Of a stretch of DNA of 50,085 nucleotides, positions 24,534 through 33,714 are shown piece by piece. The notes under the pieces were generated by a model. It made no database searches. It was not told the DNA's origin and worked only from the letters and a program-made list of their open reading frames with translations. The stretch is from NCBI GenBank assembly GCA_012798435.1, contig JAAZNF010000117.1, positions 1 to 50,085 on the forward strand. The letters run 5' to 3'. Source of the stretch: Myxococcales bacterium (lineage in GTDB: Bacteria; Myxococcota; B64-G9). Made by a program: the position numbers and the translations under genes. How positions within the stretch are numbered: the first letter of the stretch is position 1; each line of letters starts with the position of its first letter.

Positions 24534-25409
24534 ATGCGGCTTTTTCCTGGTGGCATCGCCTCGTTGAGTGGGGGCCTCTTGCTTTCGATGCTCGCCGGCG
24601 CCTGGGAGGGAGCGCCCGCGGGCGAGCCGACGCCGTGCGGGCCAACGGTGGCCGGCATGGCCTGCATCCCGGCGGGGGAGTTCATCCGCGGCGCGGATCG
24701 TGGGCCGCGCGATCAGCGCCCGCGCGAGCGCGTCTTCGTGAGCGCCTTCTGGATGGACCTTTACGAGGTCACTGCCGCCGAGTTCCAGGAGTGCGTGCAG
24801 GCCCGCGCCTGCCGGCCGGATCACCCCAACTACAAGAACTTCTCCGCGCCGCGCCAGCCCATGTCGGGGGTGAGCTGGTTCGGAGCCGCGGAGTACTGCC
24901 GCTTCCGCGGCAAGCGCCTTCCCACCGAGGCCGAGTGGGAGAAGGCCGCCCGCACCACCGACGGCCGCCGCTACCCCTGGGGCAACGAGCCGGCCACCTG
25001 TGAGCGGGCGGTGATCAAGGAGGGCGAGCCCAACGGCTGCGGCCGGGGCACGCCCTGGGAGGTGGGGAGCCGCCCGCCCAACCCCTACGGCCTGTTCGAC
25101 ATGGCCGGCAACCAGTGGGAGTGGGTGGCCGACTGGTACAGCGAAAGCTACGCCGCGTGCGGCGAGGCCTGCCGCGGGCGAGATCCGCGCGGGCCGTGCG
25201 GCGGCAAGAGTCCGTGCCCGGGACATCACGAGCGGGTGGTGCGCGGCGGCTCGTGGTACTGGGAAGGCGACCAGTGCACCACCACCACGCGCCGGGCGCA
25301 CACGCCGCAGAACCGGCCGTTCCACCACTTCGGTTTCCGCTGCGCCAAGGACGCCACGCCGGCGGTGCGAGGTCCGGGGCAGGACGGCGGCCCCCGGGAA
25401 AACGATTGA
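24534..25409 (+). CDS. Secreted formylglycine-generating-enzyme-like (SUMF1/FGE-sulfatase domain) protein
   Basis: The 291-residue protein has a signal peptide (cleavage near residue 30), then an FGE-sulfatase domain: IPAGEFIRGADRGPRDQRP, WMDLYEVTAAEF, GVSWFGAAEYCRFRGKRLPTEAEWEKAAR and NPYGLFDMAGNQWEWVADWY, ending in VVRGGSWYWEG and GFRCAKD. These are given as sites in order. True FGE copper-binding Cys cannot be confirmed by eye. Many bacterial relatives bind ligands or modify other substrates. It begins at the first base after the PQQ-propeller stop, so the two form an operon. Confidence 0.88.
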   Translation: MRLFPGGIASLSGGLLLSMLAGAWEGAPAGEPTPCGPTVAGMACIPAGEFIRGADRGPRDQRPRERVFVSAFWMDLYEVTAAEFQECVQARACRPDHPNYKNFSAPRQPMSGVSWFGAAEYCRFRGKRLPTEAEWEKAARTTDGRRYPWGNEPATCERAVIKEGEPNGCGRGTPWEVGSRPPNPYGLFDMAGNQWEWVADWYSESYAACGEACRGRDPRGPCGGKSPCPGHHERVVRGGSWYWEGDQCTTTTRRAHTPQNRPFHHFGFRCAKDATPAVRGPGQDGGPREND

Positions 25410-25472
25410 AATGGATCGGGTGCTGAGATATAGACCGGACTGCCGGGAGGGCCGGCATTTTGGGAGCGTCGC

Positions 25473-27113
25473 GTGAGGTTCTGTCCCCAGTGTGGTGCTG
25501 ATGTCGTAGACGGGGCGCGCTTCTGTCCCGCCTGCGGCAACGTCATGCCCACGGCCGCGCCTAGCCGGGCCCCGGTCGATCCCCTCATCAACCGCACCCT
25601 GGACGCGAAGTTCCTGATCCAGGAGCTCCTCGGTGTCGGGGGCATGGGGCGGGTGTACAAGGCGGTGCAGCTCAGCCTGGACAAGGTGGTGTGCGTCAAG
25701 GTGCTGCGCCCCGGCATGACCCAGGACGAGACGCTGGTGCGGCGCTTCCAGCGCGAGGCGCGCGCCGCCAGCCGGCTGAACCACCCCAACTCCATCACCG
25801 TGATCGACTTCGGTCAGGCCAAGGAGGACGGCTCGCTGTACCTGGCCATGGAGTTCGTGCCCGGCAAGGACCTCAACAAGGTCATCGCCACCGAACGGCC
25901 GCTGGCCGAGAAGCGCATCGTGCACATCATGGACCAGGTGCTGTCGGCTCTGGCGGACGCGCATGCCGCCGGCATCATCCACCGTGACCTCAAGCCCGAG
26001 AACATCATGGTGGCCGAGCTGCGCGGCACGCGTGACTTCGTCAAGGTGCTCGACTTCGGGATCGCCAAGATCCAGGAGAGCGCCGTGCCCGAGCCGGGGC
26101 TCACCCAGGCCGGCATGGTGTGCGGAACGCCCGAGTACATGTCTCCGGAGCAGGCCCGCGGTGAAGAACTGGACGCCCGCTCCGACATCTACGCCGCCGG
26201 GGTCATCCTGTACCAGATGGTGACCGGGCAGCTCCCGTTCACCGCGCCCACCGCCATGGGCATCGTCACCAAGCACCTGATGGAGCCGCCGGTGCCGCCC
26301 AGCCAGCTTGCGGGCATCCGGGTCTCGCCGGCGCTGGAGGCGGTGATCCTCAAGGCCATGAGCAAGGACCGCTCCGGGCGGCAGCCCACGGCCATCGCCT
26401 TGCAGCAGGAGCTGGCGGCGGTGCTCTCGCCAGTGGTGGCCCCGGCCCAGGAAGAGCCGCTGCCCAAGGACCTCTTCGCCCCCGCGCCGGCCAGCCGGGC
26501 CGCCCAGCCCATCTCGGCTCAGCCCACCCAGCAACGGCCGGCCAGCCCACCGGTTCCCGAGCGGCCGCCAGCGCAGCCGGCCACGCCCCAGAAGAGCAGC
26601 CGCTTGCCGCTCTTTGTGATCCTGATCCTCCTGATGCTCGGCGGGGGCGGGGCGGCGGCGTACTTCTTGTTCCTGCGCCCGCCCCCGGAGCCGCCGAAGA
26701 TTCCGGACGCGGGGCCGGTGATCGCGCCCGACGCGGGGACGATCCCGTTGGCCGAGCCCGTGGCCGAGGACGGCGGACCGCCGCCGGTCGAAGAGCCGGC
26801 AGCGAGCGCAGACGCCGGGGCGGAAGCGGCCGCGGCCGACGCCGGCAGCGAGGCGATCTCGGAGCAGGCCCAGGCCTTCTACAACCTGGGCAAGGAGCTC
26901 ATGGCCCGCCAGGAAGTGGACAAGGCCTGCAAGACCTTCGAGAAGGCCATCCGCGCCGCCCCCTCGTTCGCCGCCGCCTACAAGGCCGCGGGCTCGTGCT
27001 ACGTCCAGCTCGGCGACACCGAGCGCGCCAAGAAGCACTACCAGAGCTACCTCGACAAGGCCCCCGACGCCCCGGACCGCGACGCCATCCAGCAGATGAT
27101 CGATGCCTTGTGA
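25473..27113 (+). CDS. Ser/Thr protein kinase with N-terminal zinc ribbon, TM helix and TPR tail
   Basis: The 546-residue protein has a zinc ribbon (CPQCGADVVDGARFCPACG, residues 4-22), a Pkn2-type kinase domain (about 42-310) with GVGGMGRVYKA, VCVKVL Lys, HRDLKPENIM and DFGIAK motifs, a Pro-rich linker, one TM helix (about 380-405), an Asp/Ala-rich linker and a TPR-like domain (about 465-546). The layout is common in Myxococcota. The GTG start has GGGAG upstream. It likely phosphorylates cytosolic targets and reports on an extracytoplasmic signal through the TPR region. Confidence 0.92.
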   Translation: MRFCPQCGADVVDGARFCPACGNVMPTAAPSRAPVDPLINRTLDAKFLIQELLGVGGMGRVYKAVQLSLDKVVCVKVLRPGMTQDETLVRRFQREARAASRLNHPNSITVIDFGQAKEDGSLYLAMEFVPGKDLNKVIATERPLAEKRIVHIMDQVLSALADAHAAGIIHRDLKPENIMVAELRGTRDFVKVLDFGIAKIQESAVPEPGLTQAGMVCGTPEYMSPEQARGEELDARSDIYAAGVILYQMVTGQLPFTAPTAMGIVTKHLMEPPVPPSQLAGIRVSPALEAVILKAMSKDRSGRQPTAIALQQELAAVLSPVVAPAQEEPLPKDLFAPAPASRAAQPISAQPTQQRPASPPVPERPPAQPATPQKSSRLPLFVILILLMLGGGGAAAYFLFLRPPPEPPKIPDAGPVIAPDAGTIPLAEPVAEDGGPPPVEEPAASADAGAEAAAADAGSEAISEQAQAFYNLGKELMARQEVDKACKTFEKAIRAAPSFAAAYKAAGSCYVQLGDTERAKKHYQSYLDKAPDAPDRDAIQQMIDAL

Positions 27114-27413
27114 GCAGGCGCTCCCGGCCAGACGGCAGACCAGCAGAACACCGAACATCACGGGTAGCGGCCCTCTCAACCCAAGGGCGGCTGCGAGCTG
27201 GCTCATCATGAAGCGAGTTTTTCATTGCCGAGGCCGCGGGTGGTGGCGGGCTGTTGTATCTTCCTTGTCTCCCACCCGGCATTTGTTGACATTTCCTGGC
27301 GCGACCGGACGCGGGGCCGAAAGAGCCAGCGCGGACGGTCGCACTTTGGCAAGTTGCGGAGTCAGGGACCCGCCGGCTTGACCGTGCCGCGCCGAGGGCC
27401 CTATGCTGCCCGC
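27114..27413. other. 300-bp gap before the TPR kinase gene
   Basis: An open frame of the TPR kinase runs back through this gap, but its residues are unlike the rest and it has no ribosome site. TTGACA at 27286-27291 lacks a clear -10 partner. I see no other feature. Confidence 0.35.
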
Positions 27414-29240
27414 GTGTCCACTCGACACGCTTACCGGCGGCCCCGGCTGGACTCGTTGCACGGCCGGTGCCTGGACGCGAAGCGCGCCGCGCGCCTGCGC
27501 GAGCTGGCCTCCGCCTACCTGGAGCTGGGTCAGCCGGCGGCGGCGGCGGAGATCCTCAAGGGGGCGCTGGTGCTGGACAACACCCGCGCGGTGGCCCGGG
27601 TGTGGCTGGCGCTCTCTTTGTACCGGCAAGGAGACTTCGCGCAGGCCCTGGCCTGGCTCGAGGGCCCGCCGGCAGGGGAGGGGCCCGAACGCTGGTTTTT
27701 GTCGGGGTTGGTGCTGCGGGATCTCGGTCGCCTTCCCGAGTCCCTGGCGGCGCTGGGCCGGGCGCTGGCCGCCGACCCGGCGTTTCCGGATGCATACCTC
27801 GAGCGGGGGCGGATCCTGCTGCGCCTTGGCCGGGCGGCGGAGGCGCTGGCGGAGGCCGGGCGGCTGCTCGAGGCACGCCCCGGCGCAAGCACGGGGCTGC
27901 TGCTGCGCGCCCGCGCCTTGCTGGCCCTGGGCCACGCAACCGAGGCGGCCGCGGTGGTGCGGGAACTCCCGACGGCGCAGCGCTCCTTCGAGGCGCTGGA
28001 GCTCCTGATCCGCGCCCTGCGGATCGGCGGCGCACCGGACGGCGAGGTCGACGCGGAGTTCTCCACCGCCCGGGAGCGGCTTTCCGCCGACGCCCGGGTG
28101 GAGCTTCTGTACGCTCGAGATCTGATGCTGCGTTCGCTCGCCGATCCGGGGGCGGCCGAGCGCGCCGAGGGGGTGTTGCGGCGACTGCTGGAGAGGCCCG
28201 CGCTGAGCGATGCCACGCGCGCCACGGTGTGCTTTTCGCTCTCGGAGCTGCTCGCCCAGGAGAACCGCGATCCCGAAGGGGCCCGGCGCATGCTGGAGCA
28301 GGGCCTGTCGCTTGCGCCGGATCACCCCCAGGGGTTGCTGGCCCGGGCCAGCCTGGAGCTCGGGCGCCGCCGGCCGAGCCGCGCTCTGCGAGACTTGCTG
28401 CGTGTGCTGCTGGTCGATCCACAGGAGCCCCGCCTGCCGCTGCTGCTCGCCCGCGCGCTGGTAATCATCTCGGACGACGAGGCGGTGTCCGGTTTCTTGG
28501 GGCTATTGCTCCACGCCGTGCCCGCCGAGGCGCCGGCCTTGCTGACCCGCGTGCTGCGCCTGACGGAAGAAGAGGGCCGGGCCGCGGCCCTGGAGGACGT
28601 GCGCCGCGAGGCCCACCGCATGAAGAACCGCCTGGCGGTGCTCGCCGCGAATCTTACCGACGATCGGCAAGGCGAGGTGCGGGAGCGGGCGCAGGAGCTG
28701 TATCGAGATTGGGCGGCCTTCCTCAAGACCCTGCGCGCGGCTCCGGAGCGCGTGCAACCGCTGGACCCGGCCGACGTGCTGCGGCGGGCCGTGCAGGAGG
28801 CGGCGGGAGACGCCGGGCGCATCGCCTGCTCGCTCCCCGGGGACCTCCCGCTCGTCCAGGGGGATGTCGCGGCGTTGGCCAGCGCGCTGGCCAACGTCCT
28901 TCGCAACGCGCTGGAGGCCTCGCCGCCCGGACAGGCGATCGAGGTGCGGGTCCGATCGCGGGACGAGGGGCGGCGGGTGGAGTTCTGCGTCATCGACTTC
29001 GGTCCCGGGATCGCGCTTGCCGATCAACCCCTGGTATTCGAGCCGGGGTTCAGCCGCAAGCCGTCCGGCAGCGGCCTGGGCCTCTCCGTCGCCCGCGCGG
29101 TCGTGCTGGGACACGGGGGCCGGCTGCGTCTGGCCAGCGCTCCGGGAGGCCCGACCACGGTGACCATCGAGCTTCCGGCCCTGGGCGACATCCTTGGCCG
29201 GGGAGAGGAGCCTCATGGGCGGACGGGTGTGGCTGGTTGA
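27414..29240 (+). CDS. TPR-histidine kinase (soluble), probable partner of the next gene
   Basis: The ~608-residue protein has TPR-type repeats (about 15-420; repeated LxxxxAAxxxLxxAL patterns), then a kinase core. The H-box is in EAHRMKNRLAVLAANL, the N-box in LANVLRNALEASPPG, and the G boxes in FGPGI and SGSGLGLSVARAVVLGHGG. No membrane helix is seen, so it senses inside the cell or by partner binding through TPRs. The start is uncertain because GTG 27414 has no good ribosome site. The gene overlaps the next start by 26 bases, which pairs it with that NtrC-type regulator. Confidence 0.85.
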   Translation: MSTRHAYRRPRLDSLHGRCLDAKRAARLRELASAYLELGQPAAAAEILKGALVLDNTRAVARVWLALSLYRQGDFAQALAWLEGPPAGEGPERWFLSGLVLRDLGRLPESLAALGRALAADPAFPDAYLERGRILLRLGRAAEALAEAGRLLEARPGASTGLLLRARALLALGHATEAAAVVRELPTAQRSFEALELLIRALRIGGAPDGEVDAEFSTARERLSADARVELLYARDLMLRSLADPGAAERAEGVLRRLLERPALSDATRATVCFSLSELLAQENRDPEGARRMLEQGLSLAPDHPQGLLARASLELGRRRPSRALRDLLRVLLVDPQEPRLPLLLARALVIISDDEAVSGFLGLLLHAVPAEAPALLTRVLRLTEEEGRAAALEDVRREAHRMKNRLAVLAANLTDDRQGEVRERAQELYRDWAAFLKTLRAAPERVQPLDPADVLRRAVQEAAGDAGRIACSLPGDLPLVQGDVAALASALANVLRNALEASPPGQAIEVRVRSRDEGRRVEFCVIDFGPGIALADQPLVFEPGFSRKPSGSGLGLSVARAVVLGHGGRLRLASAPGGPTTVTIELPALGDILGRGEEPHGRTGVAG

Positions 29241-30591
29241 CGATCAGGCCGAGGTGCGCGAGCTGCTCCAGCGCCTCTTTTCCGCGCGGGGATGGGAGGT
29301 GGCGGCCTTTCCCGGGGCGGAGGAGCTGCTGGATGCGCTCCCGGCCCAGGAGCGCGCCGACCTGGCGGTGCTGGATCTGGACCTGGGCCCGAATCGCATG
29401 GACGGGCTGGCCCTGCTGCAACGCCTGCGGCAGGCGCTGCCCGACCTGCTGTCGGTGATCCTGACCGGCAAGGGCGGAACGGACGACGCGGTGCGGGCCA
29501 TGCGCGCCGGAGCCGCCGACTTCATCGAGAAGGATCCGAGCCTCGGGCAGCGACTCGACGTGCAGATGGCCAAGCTGGACCGAATCCTGGCCGTCATCGA
29601 GGACAACCGGCGGCTGCGCGAGCAGAACGAGGAGCTACGCCGGCGTGGCGCCTGCCTGGAGATGATCGGCGAGAGCCGGGCCATGCGAGCGGTGCGGGAC
29701 AAGGTGCGGCGCCTGGCCGACATCCCGCGGCCGGTGCTCATCCTGGGCGAACGGGGCACCGGCAAGGAGCTGGTGGCGCTCCACCTGCACCGCGAGGGCG
29801 CCCGGCGGGCGCGGCCCTTCGTGACGGTGAACTGCGCCGCCCTGCCGGACACGCTGGCCGAGGCGGAGCTCTTCGGCTGCGAGCCGGGAGCCTTCACCGA
29901 CGCGCGCCGCACGCGGGCCGGGCGTTTCGCGCAGGCCGACGGCGGCACCCTGTTCCTGGACGAGATCGGCAACATGTCGTTGAGCACGCAGCAGAAGGTG
30001 CTGCGGGCCATCGAGTACCAGACCTTCGAGCGGGTGGGCGGCGGCAGCCCGCTGCGGGTGGACGTGCGGGTGTGCGCCGCCACCAACGCCGACCTTCCGG
30101 TCCGGGTGCGCGAGGGGACGTTTCGGGCCGACCTCTTCGACCGGCTGGCCTTCGACACCATCCGCTTGCCGCCGCTGCGGGAGCGGCGCGAGGACATCCC
30201 CCTGCTGGCCCGCTTCTTCTTGCAGCGTTTCCGCGAGGAGGTGGCCGGGGTGCGCTGCCGCTCCATCTCCGATTCGGCGCTCGCATCGCTTTCGCGCGCC
30301 GACTTTCCAGGCAACGTGCGCGAGCTCAAGAACCTCGTCGAGCGGGCCGCCTACCGCTGCGACGAAGAGATTCTCCAGGATGGGCACTTCGATCTATCGC
30401 CGCCGGCGGTGCGGGAGGCGGGGAGCGGGGGAGCGTTCGCTGAACGGGTGGCGGCCTTCGAATCGCAGCTGCTCCGGCAAGCCCTGGAAGCGGAGGGCGG
30501 ACACCTGGGCCGGGCAGCGAAGCGGCTCTCCCTCAGCTACGACCAGATGCGCCGGCTCTTGCGCAAACACAAACTTCGCGTCGGTTCATAG
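29215..30591 (+). CDS. NtrC-type sigma54 response regulator with GAFTDA motif
   Basis: The 458-residue protein has a receiver domain (1-120; VLDLDLG phosphoacceptor region, ILTGKG), an AAA+ domain (about 140-370) with GERGTGKE Walker A, and a C-terminal helix-turn-helix (about 415-455). The sigma54-contact loop reads GAFTDA (225-230) where GAFTGA is nearly universal. GAGGAG precedes ATG 29215. A near-consensus sigma54 promoter sits just downstream at 30696, before pspA-like genes, and is the probable target. Paired with the TPR kinase. Confidence 0.92.
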   Translation: MGGRVWLVDDQAEVRELLQRLFSARGWEVAAFPGAEELLDALPAQERADLAVLDLDLGPNRMDGLALLQRLRQALPDLLSVILTGKGGTDDAVRAMRAGAADFIEKDPSLGQRLDVQMAKLDRILAVIEDNRRLREQNEELRRRGACLEMIGESRAMRAVRDKVRRLADIPRPVLILGERGTGKELVALHLHREGARRARPFVTVNCAALPDTLAEAELFGCEPGAFTDARRTRAGRFAQADGGTLFLDEIGNMSLSTQQKVLRAIEYQTFERVGGGSPLRVDVRVCAATNADLPVRVREGTFRADLFDRLAFDTIRLPPLRERREDIPLLARFFLQRFREEVAGVRCRSISDSALASLSRADFPGNVRELKNLVERAAYRCDEEILQDGHFDLSPPAVREAGSGGAFAERVAAFESQLLRQALEAEGGHLGRAAKRLSLSYDQMRRLLRKHKLRVGS

Positions 30592-30616
30592 GAAGCGGCG
30601 CTTTTCGCCAGCGGCG

Positions 30617-30631
30617 CGGCGGAATCCGCCG
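30617..30631. promoter_or_regulatory. 15-bp palindrome upstream of the sigma54 promoter, putative activator site
   Basis: CGGCGGA and TCCGCCG flank one central base. It ends 65 bases before the -24 element, a workable distance for an enhancer site of the regulator at 29215. Confidence 0.45.
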
Positions 30632-30695
30632 GATGGCCGTGCGTCCGCGCTCGAAAAACACAAAGTAATTCGAGGTCGCGGGCGATGGAAGGCGT

Positions 30696-30711
30696 CGGCA
30701 CGACGCTTGCA
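30696..30711 (+). promoter_or_regulatory. Sigma54 (-24/-12) promoter of the psp/flotillin operon
   Basis: CGGCACGACGCTTGCA matches the consensus TGGCACG-N4-TTGCA at all but the first base, with GG and GC ten bases apart. The predicted start is near 30722, before the AAAGGAGAAG site and ATG 30773. Confidence 0.85.
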
Positions 30712-30772
30712 AACGAGCCTTGTGAAAACAAACTCCGCCGGGGCGCACGGCCCCGGGGAAAGGAGAAGTTCC

Positions 30773-31498
30773 ATGGGAATCCTATCGCGCATCAACGACA
30801 TCATCCGCTCCAACCTCAACGATCTGGTGAGCAAGGCGGAGAACCCGGAGAAGCTGCTGTCCCAGGCCATCCTGGACATGGAGCGCCACCTGCAGAAGGC
30901 ACGGGAGCAGGTGACCGACACGGTGGCCTCCGAGAAACTGCTTCAGAAGAAGCGCGACGGCGCCCGCGAGAAGGGCCTGCGCTGGGAGCGGCGCGCCGAG
31001 CTGGCTCTACGCGCCGGCGACGAGGAGCTGGCCCGCCTGGCGCTGCAACGCCGCCTGGAGCAGGAGGAGCTGGAGCACAGCCTGGAGGAGCAGGTGAAGG
31101 TGCAGCGGGAGTACGTGGGCGCGCTGCGCCAGAGCCTGCTGTCTCTGGAGGAGAGGTTGCGGGACGCCCGCACCCGGCGCGACGGGCTCATCGCCAGGGC
31201 GCGCTCGGCGAGACTCCGCCGCCGCATCGGCGACACCCTGTCGTCCACCGGCAAGCGGCGCGGCCCCGGCGAGCGGGCCTTCGAGACCTTCGAGCGCATG
31301 GAGGAGCGCATCCTGGCGCTGGAGGCCCGGGCGGAGGCGCTCGGTGAGGCCGGCGCCCCGGCCCCGCGCGTCTCGGCAGAGCCCGACTTGGAGGCGCGCT
31401 TCGTGGCCATCGAGCGGGGCCAGAGCGTGGAGGCGGCGCTGAAACGGCTGCGAGCCCAGATGGCCGCGCCGCCCGCACGCAAGCGCGCCGCGGATTGA
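30773..31498 (+). CDS. PspA/IM30 family membrane-stress protein
   Basis: The 241-residue protein begins MGILSRINDIIRSNLNDLVS, the amphipathic helix of PspA/IM30. It is then almost entirely coiled coil (about 25-190), with a variable Pro/Ala linker and a final helix. PspA binds stressed inner membrane, forms ESCRT-III-like assemblies and can restrain its activator. It lies directly behind a sigma54 promoter, as in E. coli, though its regulator here is a two-component NtrC type. AAAGGAGAAG gives a strong ribosome site. Confidence 0.93.
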   Translation: MGILSRINDIIRSNLNDLVSKAENPEKLLSQAILDMERHLQKAREQVTDTVASEKLLQKKRDGAREKGLRWERRAELALRAGDEELARLALQRRLEQEELEHSLEEQVKVQREYVGALRQSLLSLEERLRDARTRRDGLIARARSARLRRRIGDTLSSTGKRRGPGERAFETFERMEERILALEARAEALGEAGAPAPRVSAEPDLEARFVAIERGQSVEAALKRLRAQMAAPPARKRAAD

Positions 31499-31552
31499 CA
31501 GGTAGCGACAAAGCCCGTACGGTGGGCGTGGCCCGATGCCCTGGAGCACGTC

Positions 31553-32248
31553 ATGGGGATCCTGGAGCGAGCGCGGTATCTGATGCAGGCCGATCTGAGC
31601 GACCTGCTGCGCCGGGCCGCCGACCCGGAGGCGGTACTCGAGGGCTACCTGGACGATCTCGATCTGCTGATCGCGGAGGCCCGGCGGCTGCGGGCCGCCG
31701 AACAGGCGCAGCGAGATCGAGAGGATGCCCGGGTGCGGGATCTTCAACAGGCCCAGCGCACCTGGGAGGCCAAGGCGCGTTTGTGCCTCGAGCGCGGCGA
31801 CGAGGATCTGGCGCGCTCGGCGTTGGAGCACAAGCTGGACATGGCCGAGGAGGCCGCCGAGGCGCGTGAGGAGCGGGAGCGGCTGGACCAGGGGCTCAGG
31901 GTGTTCGACGATCAGCTGCTCGCGCTCGAGGCGCGGCGCGAGGAGGTCGTCAAGCTGCGGCGGGAGATCGCCCGTCGCAAACAGCGAGCCCGGGCGCGCC
32001 TGGAGCTGCAGCAGGCGCTCCAGCGATTGGGTTCGGCCGATGAGGCGACCCCGGCCAAGGAAGCCCGCGACGAGTTGGACGAACTGCAGAGCCGGCTCGA
32101 GGCCAGCGAGGAGATGCGAGGCGAGGAGCTGTCCGAGCGGATGCTGCGCCTGGAGGCCGCCGATCGGCGGCGGCGGCGCAAGGCGGCGGTCGAGGCCGAG
32201 TTGTCTTCGTTGCGACGCGCCGTGTCCGGCGGGAGGAAGCCCCGGTGA
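31553..32248 (+). CDS. Second PspA/IM30-like coiled-coil protein
   Basis: The 231-residue protein starts MGILERARYLMQADLSDLL, again PspA-like. It is helical throughout (about 20-215) with Glu/Arg-rich heptads and a basic C-terminus. It is more diverged than the first copy. It could co-assemble with it or act as an adaptor. It ends in a GTGA overlap with the next gene, so the unknown downstream protein is made with it. Confidence 0.85.
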   Translation: MGILERARYLMQADLSDLLRRAADPEAVLEGYLDDLDLLIAEARRLRAAEQAQRDREDARVRDLQQAQRTWEAKARLCLERGDEDLARSALEHKLDMAEEAAEAREERERLDQGLRVFDDQLLALEARREEVVKLRREIARRKQRARARLELQQALQRLGSADEATPAKEARDELDELQSRLEASEEMRGEELSERMLRLEAADRRRRRKAAVEAELSSLRRAVSGGRKPR

Positions 32249-33024
32249 TCGATGCGCTGAAGATGCAGGAGGCGCTGGTGCGGGCCACCGGCTTCACGGC
32301 CGAGCAGGTCCTGGAGGCCGCGGGCCGCCACCCAGGCGAGCTGGCGGCGTCGTACCGACACGCGCTCGGACGCCACCGCACACTGGTCGGAGACAAGCAG
32401 GAGGCGCATCAGGTGGAGCGCGACCGACTGGACTCCTGGCTGGGCGCGCTGCTCGGGGAAGGAGGGCTGTTGTTCTTTGGCGGCCACCTGCTGCGCATCC
32501 TGACGCCGTGCCTGCGCGCGGCGGTGATGTTCCGGTCGAAGCACACCCACCCCGCCGGCTGGCTCCAACTCCGGCTGGAGTTGGCCGCGGCGGCCGACGG
32601 TTGCTACTGGAACCTGCAAAAGACCCCGATCCCGTTCGACGGCTTCGACCTCGGCGAGAGGTTGCAGCGCCTGGGGCGCATCGCCGGCGCGCGCCAGGAG
32701 ATGGACCAGCAGGCCCGCGGCCTGATGTGGCTGGACGTGGAGGCGCGGGCGGCTTCTGGCGCCGGCAGGGTGCTCGAGCTGTTGTCCGGAAGGGAAGCCG
32801 GCCACCACATCTTCGAGCAGGCGCGCTGTCTGCTGGATCCGTCCCGGCGCTCGGCGCGGGAACGCCTGGCCTGCGCCCGCGGCGTACTGGACCTGGCGGG
32901 CCAGGCCGGCAGCCTGGAGGTGGCGCGCCGTTGTCAAGTGGCCCTGTACCAGATCGGCGAGGTGGCGGCGGTCGATCCCAGCCCGGATCGAGCCGGACGA
33001 AGCCCAAGGAGGAGCCCATGTTGA
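32245..33024 (+). CDS. Unknown protein of the psp/flotillin operon
   Basis: I do not recognise this 259-residue protein. It is mostly helical and soluble, with one hydrophobic patch (LLFFGGHLLRIL, about 74-85) that could lie on a membrane. It carries conserved-looking aromatic and Cys positions (ADGCYWNLQKTPIPFDGFDLG, spread over ~118-138). The start is the GTG overlapping the PspA-like stop, and its end overlaps the NfeD/YqiJ-like start by seven bases. That position implies a role in membrane stress. Confidence 0.75.
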   Translation: MIDALKMQEALVRATGFTAEQVLEAAGRHPGELAASYRHALGRHRTLVGDKQEAHQVERDRLDSWLGALLGEGGLLFFGGHLLRILTPCLRAAVMFRSKHTHPAGWLQLRLELAAAADGCYWNLQKTPIPFDGFDLGERLQRLGRIAGARQEMDQQARGLMWLDVEARAASGAGRVLELLSGREAGHHIFEQARCLLDPSRRSARERLACARGVLDLAGQAGSLEVARRCQVALYQIGEVAAVDPSPDRAGRSPRRSPC

Positions 33025-33656
33025 CCCTGTATGTAATCTGCCTTCTGGTGGGCGTGGTGTTCGCGGTGCTGTCGTTCGTGTTCTCGGGGTTCTTCGAGTC
33101 TCACGTGAGCGCGGACGCGGACGTGGGCGGCGCCGAGATCGGGGGCGACGCGGGCGGGGACGCCGGGATAGGGGACGTGCACTTCCCCTTCATGAGCCCG
33201 GTAGTGCTGGCCACCTTCGTCACCTTCTTCGGCGCGGGCGGGCTGATCGGCCTCAAGGCCTTCGGCTTCATGCCGGGCCTGAGCGTGCTGGTGGCCCTGG
33301 GCGTGGCCACCGGGGTGGCCTTCCTGGCGGGCGTGGGGATGGTCAAGCTGCAGCGCTCGCTAGAGACCAACGCCGTCACCACCGCCCAGAGCCTGATCGG
33401 CACGCAGGCGGAGGTCACCGAGAACATCCCCGGCAACGGCGTGGGCGAGATCTCCTTCTCGGGCAAGGGCACCCGCATCACCGGCCCGGCCCGCAGCGAG
33501 GAGAACCGCGACATCGCGCGCCACGCGCTGGTGACCATCACTCGGGTGGTGGGCGGCCTGTACTACGTGCGCGAGCACGTGGACGAGAAGCTGCGCAACG
33601 TCCAGGTCCCCACGGACGACGGCGCGGCCGCGGGCGGCGGCGAGGAGAAGAAATAG
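33018..33656 (+). CDS. YqiJ/NfeD-like membrane protein with OB-fold domain
   Basis: The 212-residue protein has an N-terminal TM helix (about 3-25), an acidic Gly/Asp loop (about 30-52), two further helices (about 57-112) and a C-terminal OB-fold (about 120-195; IGTQAEVTENIPGNGVGEISFSGKGTR region). YqiJ and NfeD proteins are the usual partners of flotillins. The ATG follows GGAGGAG by five bases. Directly upstream of a flotillin gene, it probably anchors or shapes the flotillin assembly. Confidence 0.87.
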   Translation: MLTLYVICLLVGVVFAVLSFVFSGFFESHVSADADVGGAEIGGDAGGDAGIGDVHFPFMSPVVLATFVTFFGAGGLIGLKAFGFMPGLSVLVALGVATGVAFLAGVGMVKLQRSLETNAVTTAQSLIGTQAEVTENIPGNGVGEISFSGKGTRITGPARSEENRDIARHALVTITRVVGGLYYVREHVDEKLRNVQVPTDDGAAAGGGEEKK

Positions 33657-33661
33657 CTGGT

Positions 33662-33678
33662 CCGGGGCGGGACCCCGG
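33662..33678 (+). other. Short GC hairpin between the YqiJ-like and flotillin genes
   Basis: CCGGGG (33662-33667) and CCCCGG (33673-33678) form a 6-bp stem with a 5-base loop. With no T-tract it is not a proper terminator and may be an RNA-processing or stability element inside the operon. Confidence 0.4.
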
Positions 33679-33714
33679 AGTACCTTCGGCCATAAACTCT
33701 TGAGGAGGTGCCTC

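Noticed and set aside
23319-27209. A 1296-residue open frame on the minus strand
   Set aside because: It is antisense to the PQQ, FGE and kinase genes, has no family motifs and is a product of high GC in the third codon position.
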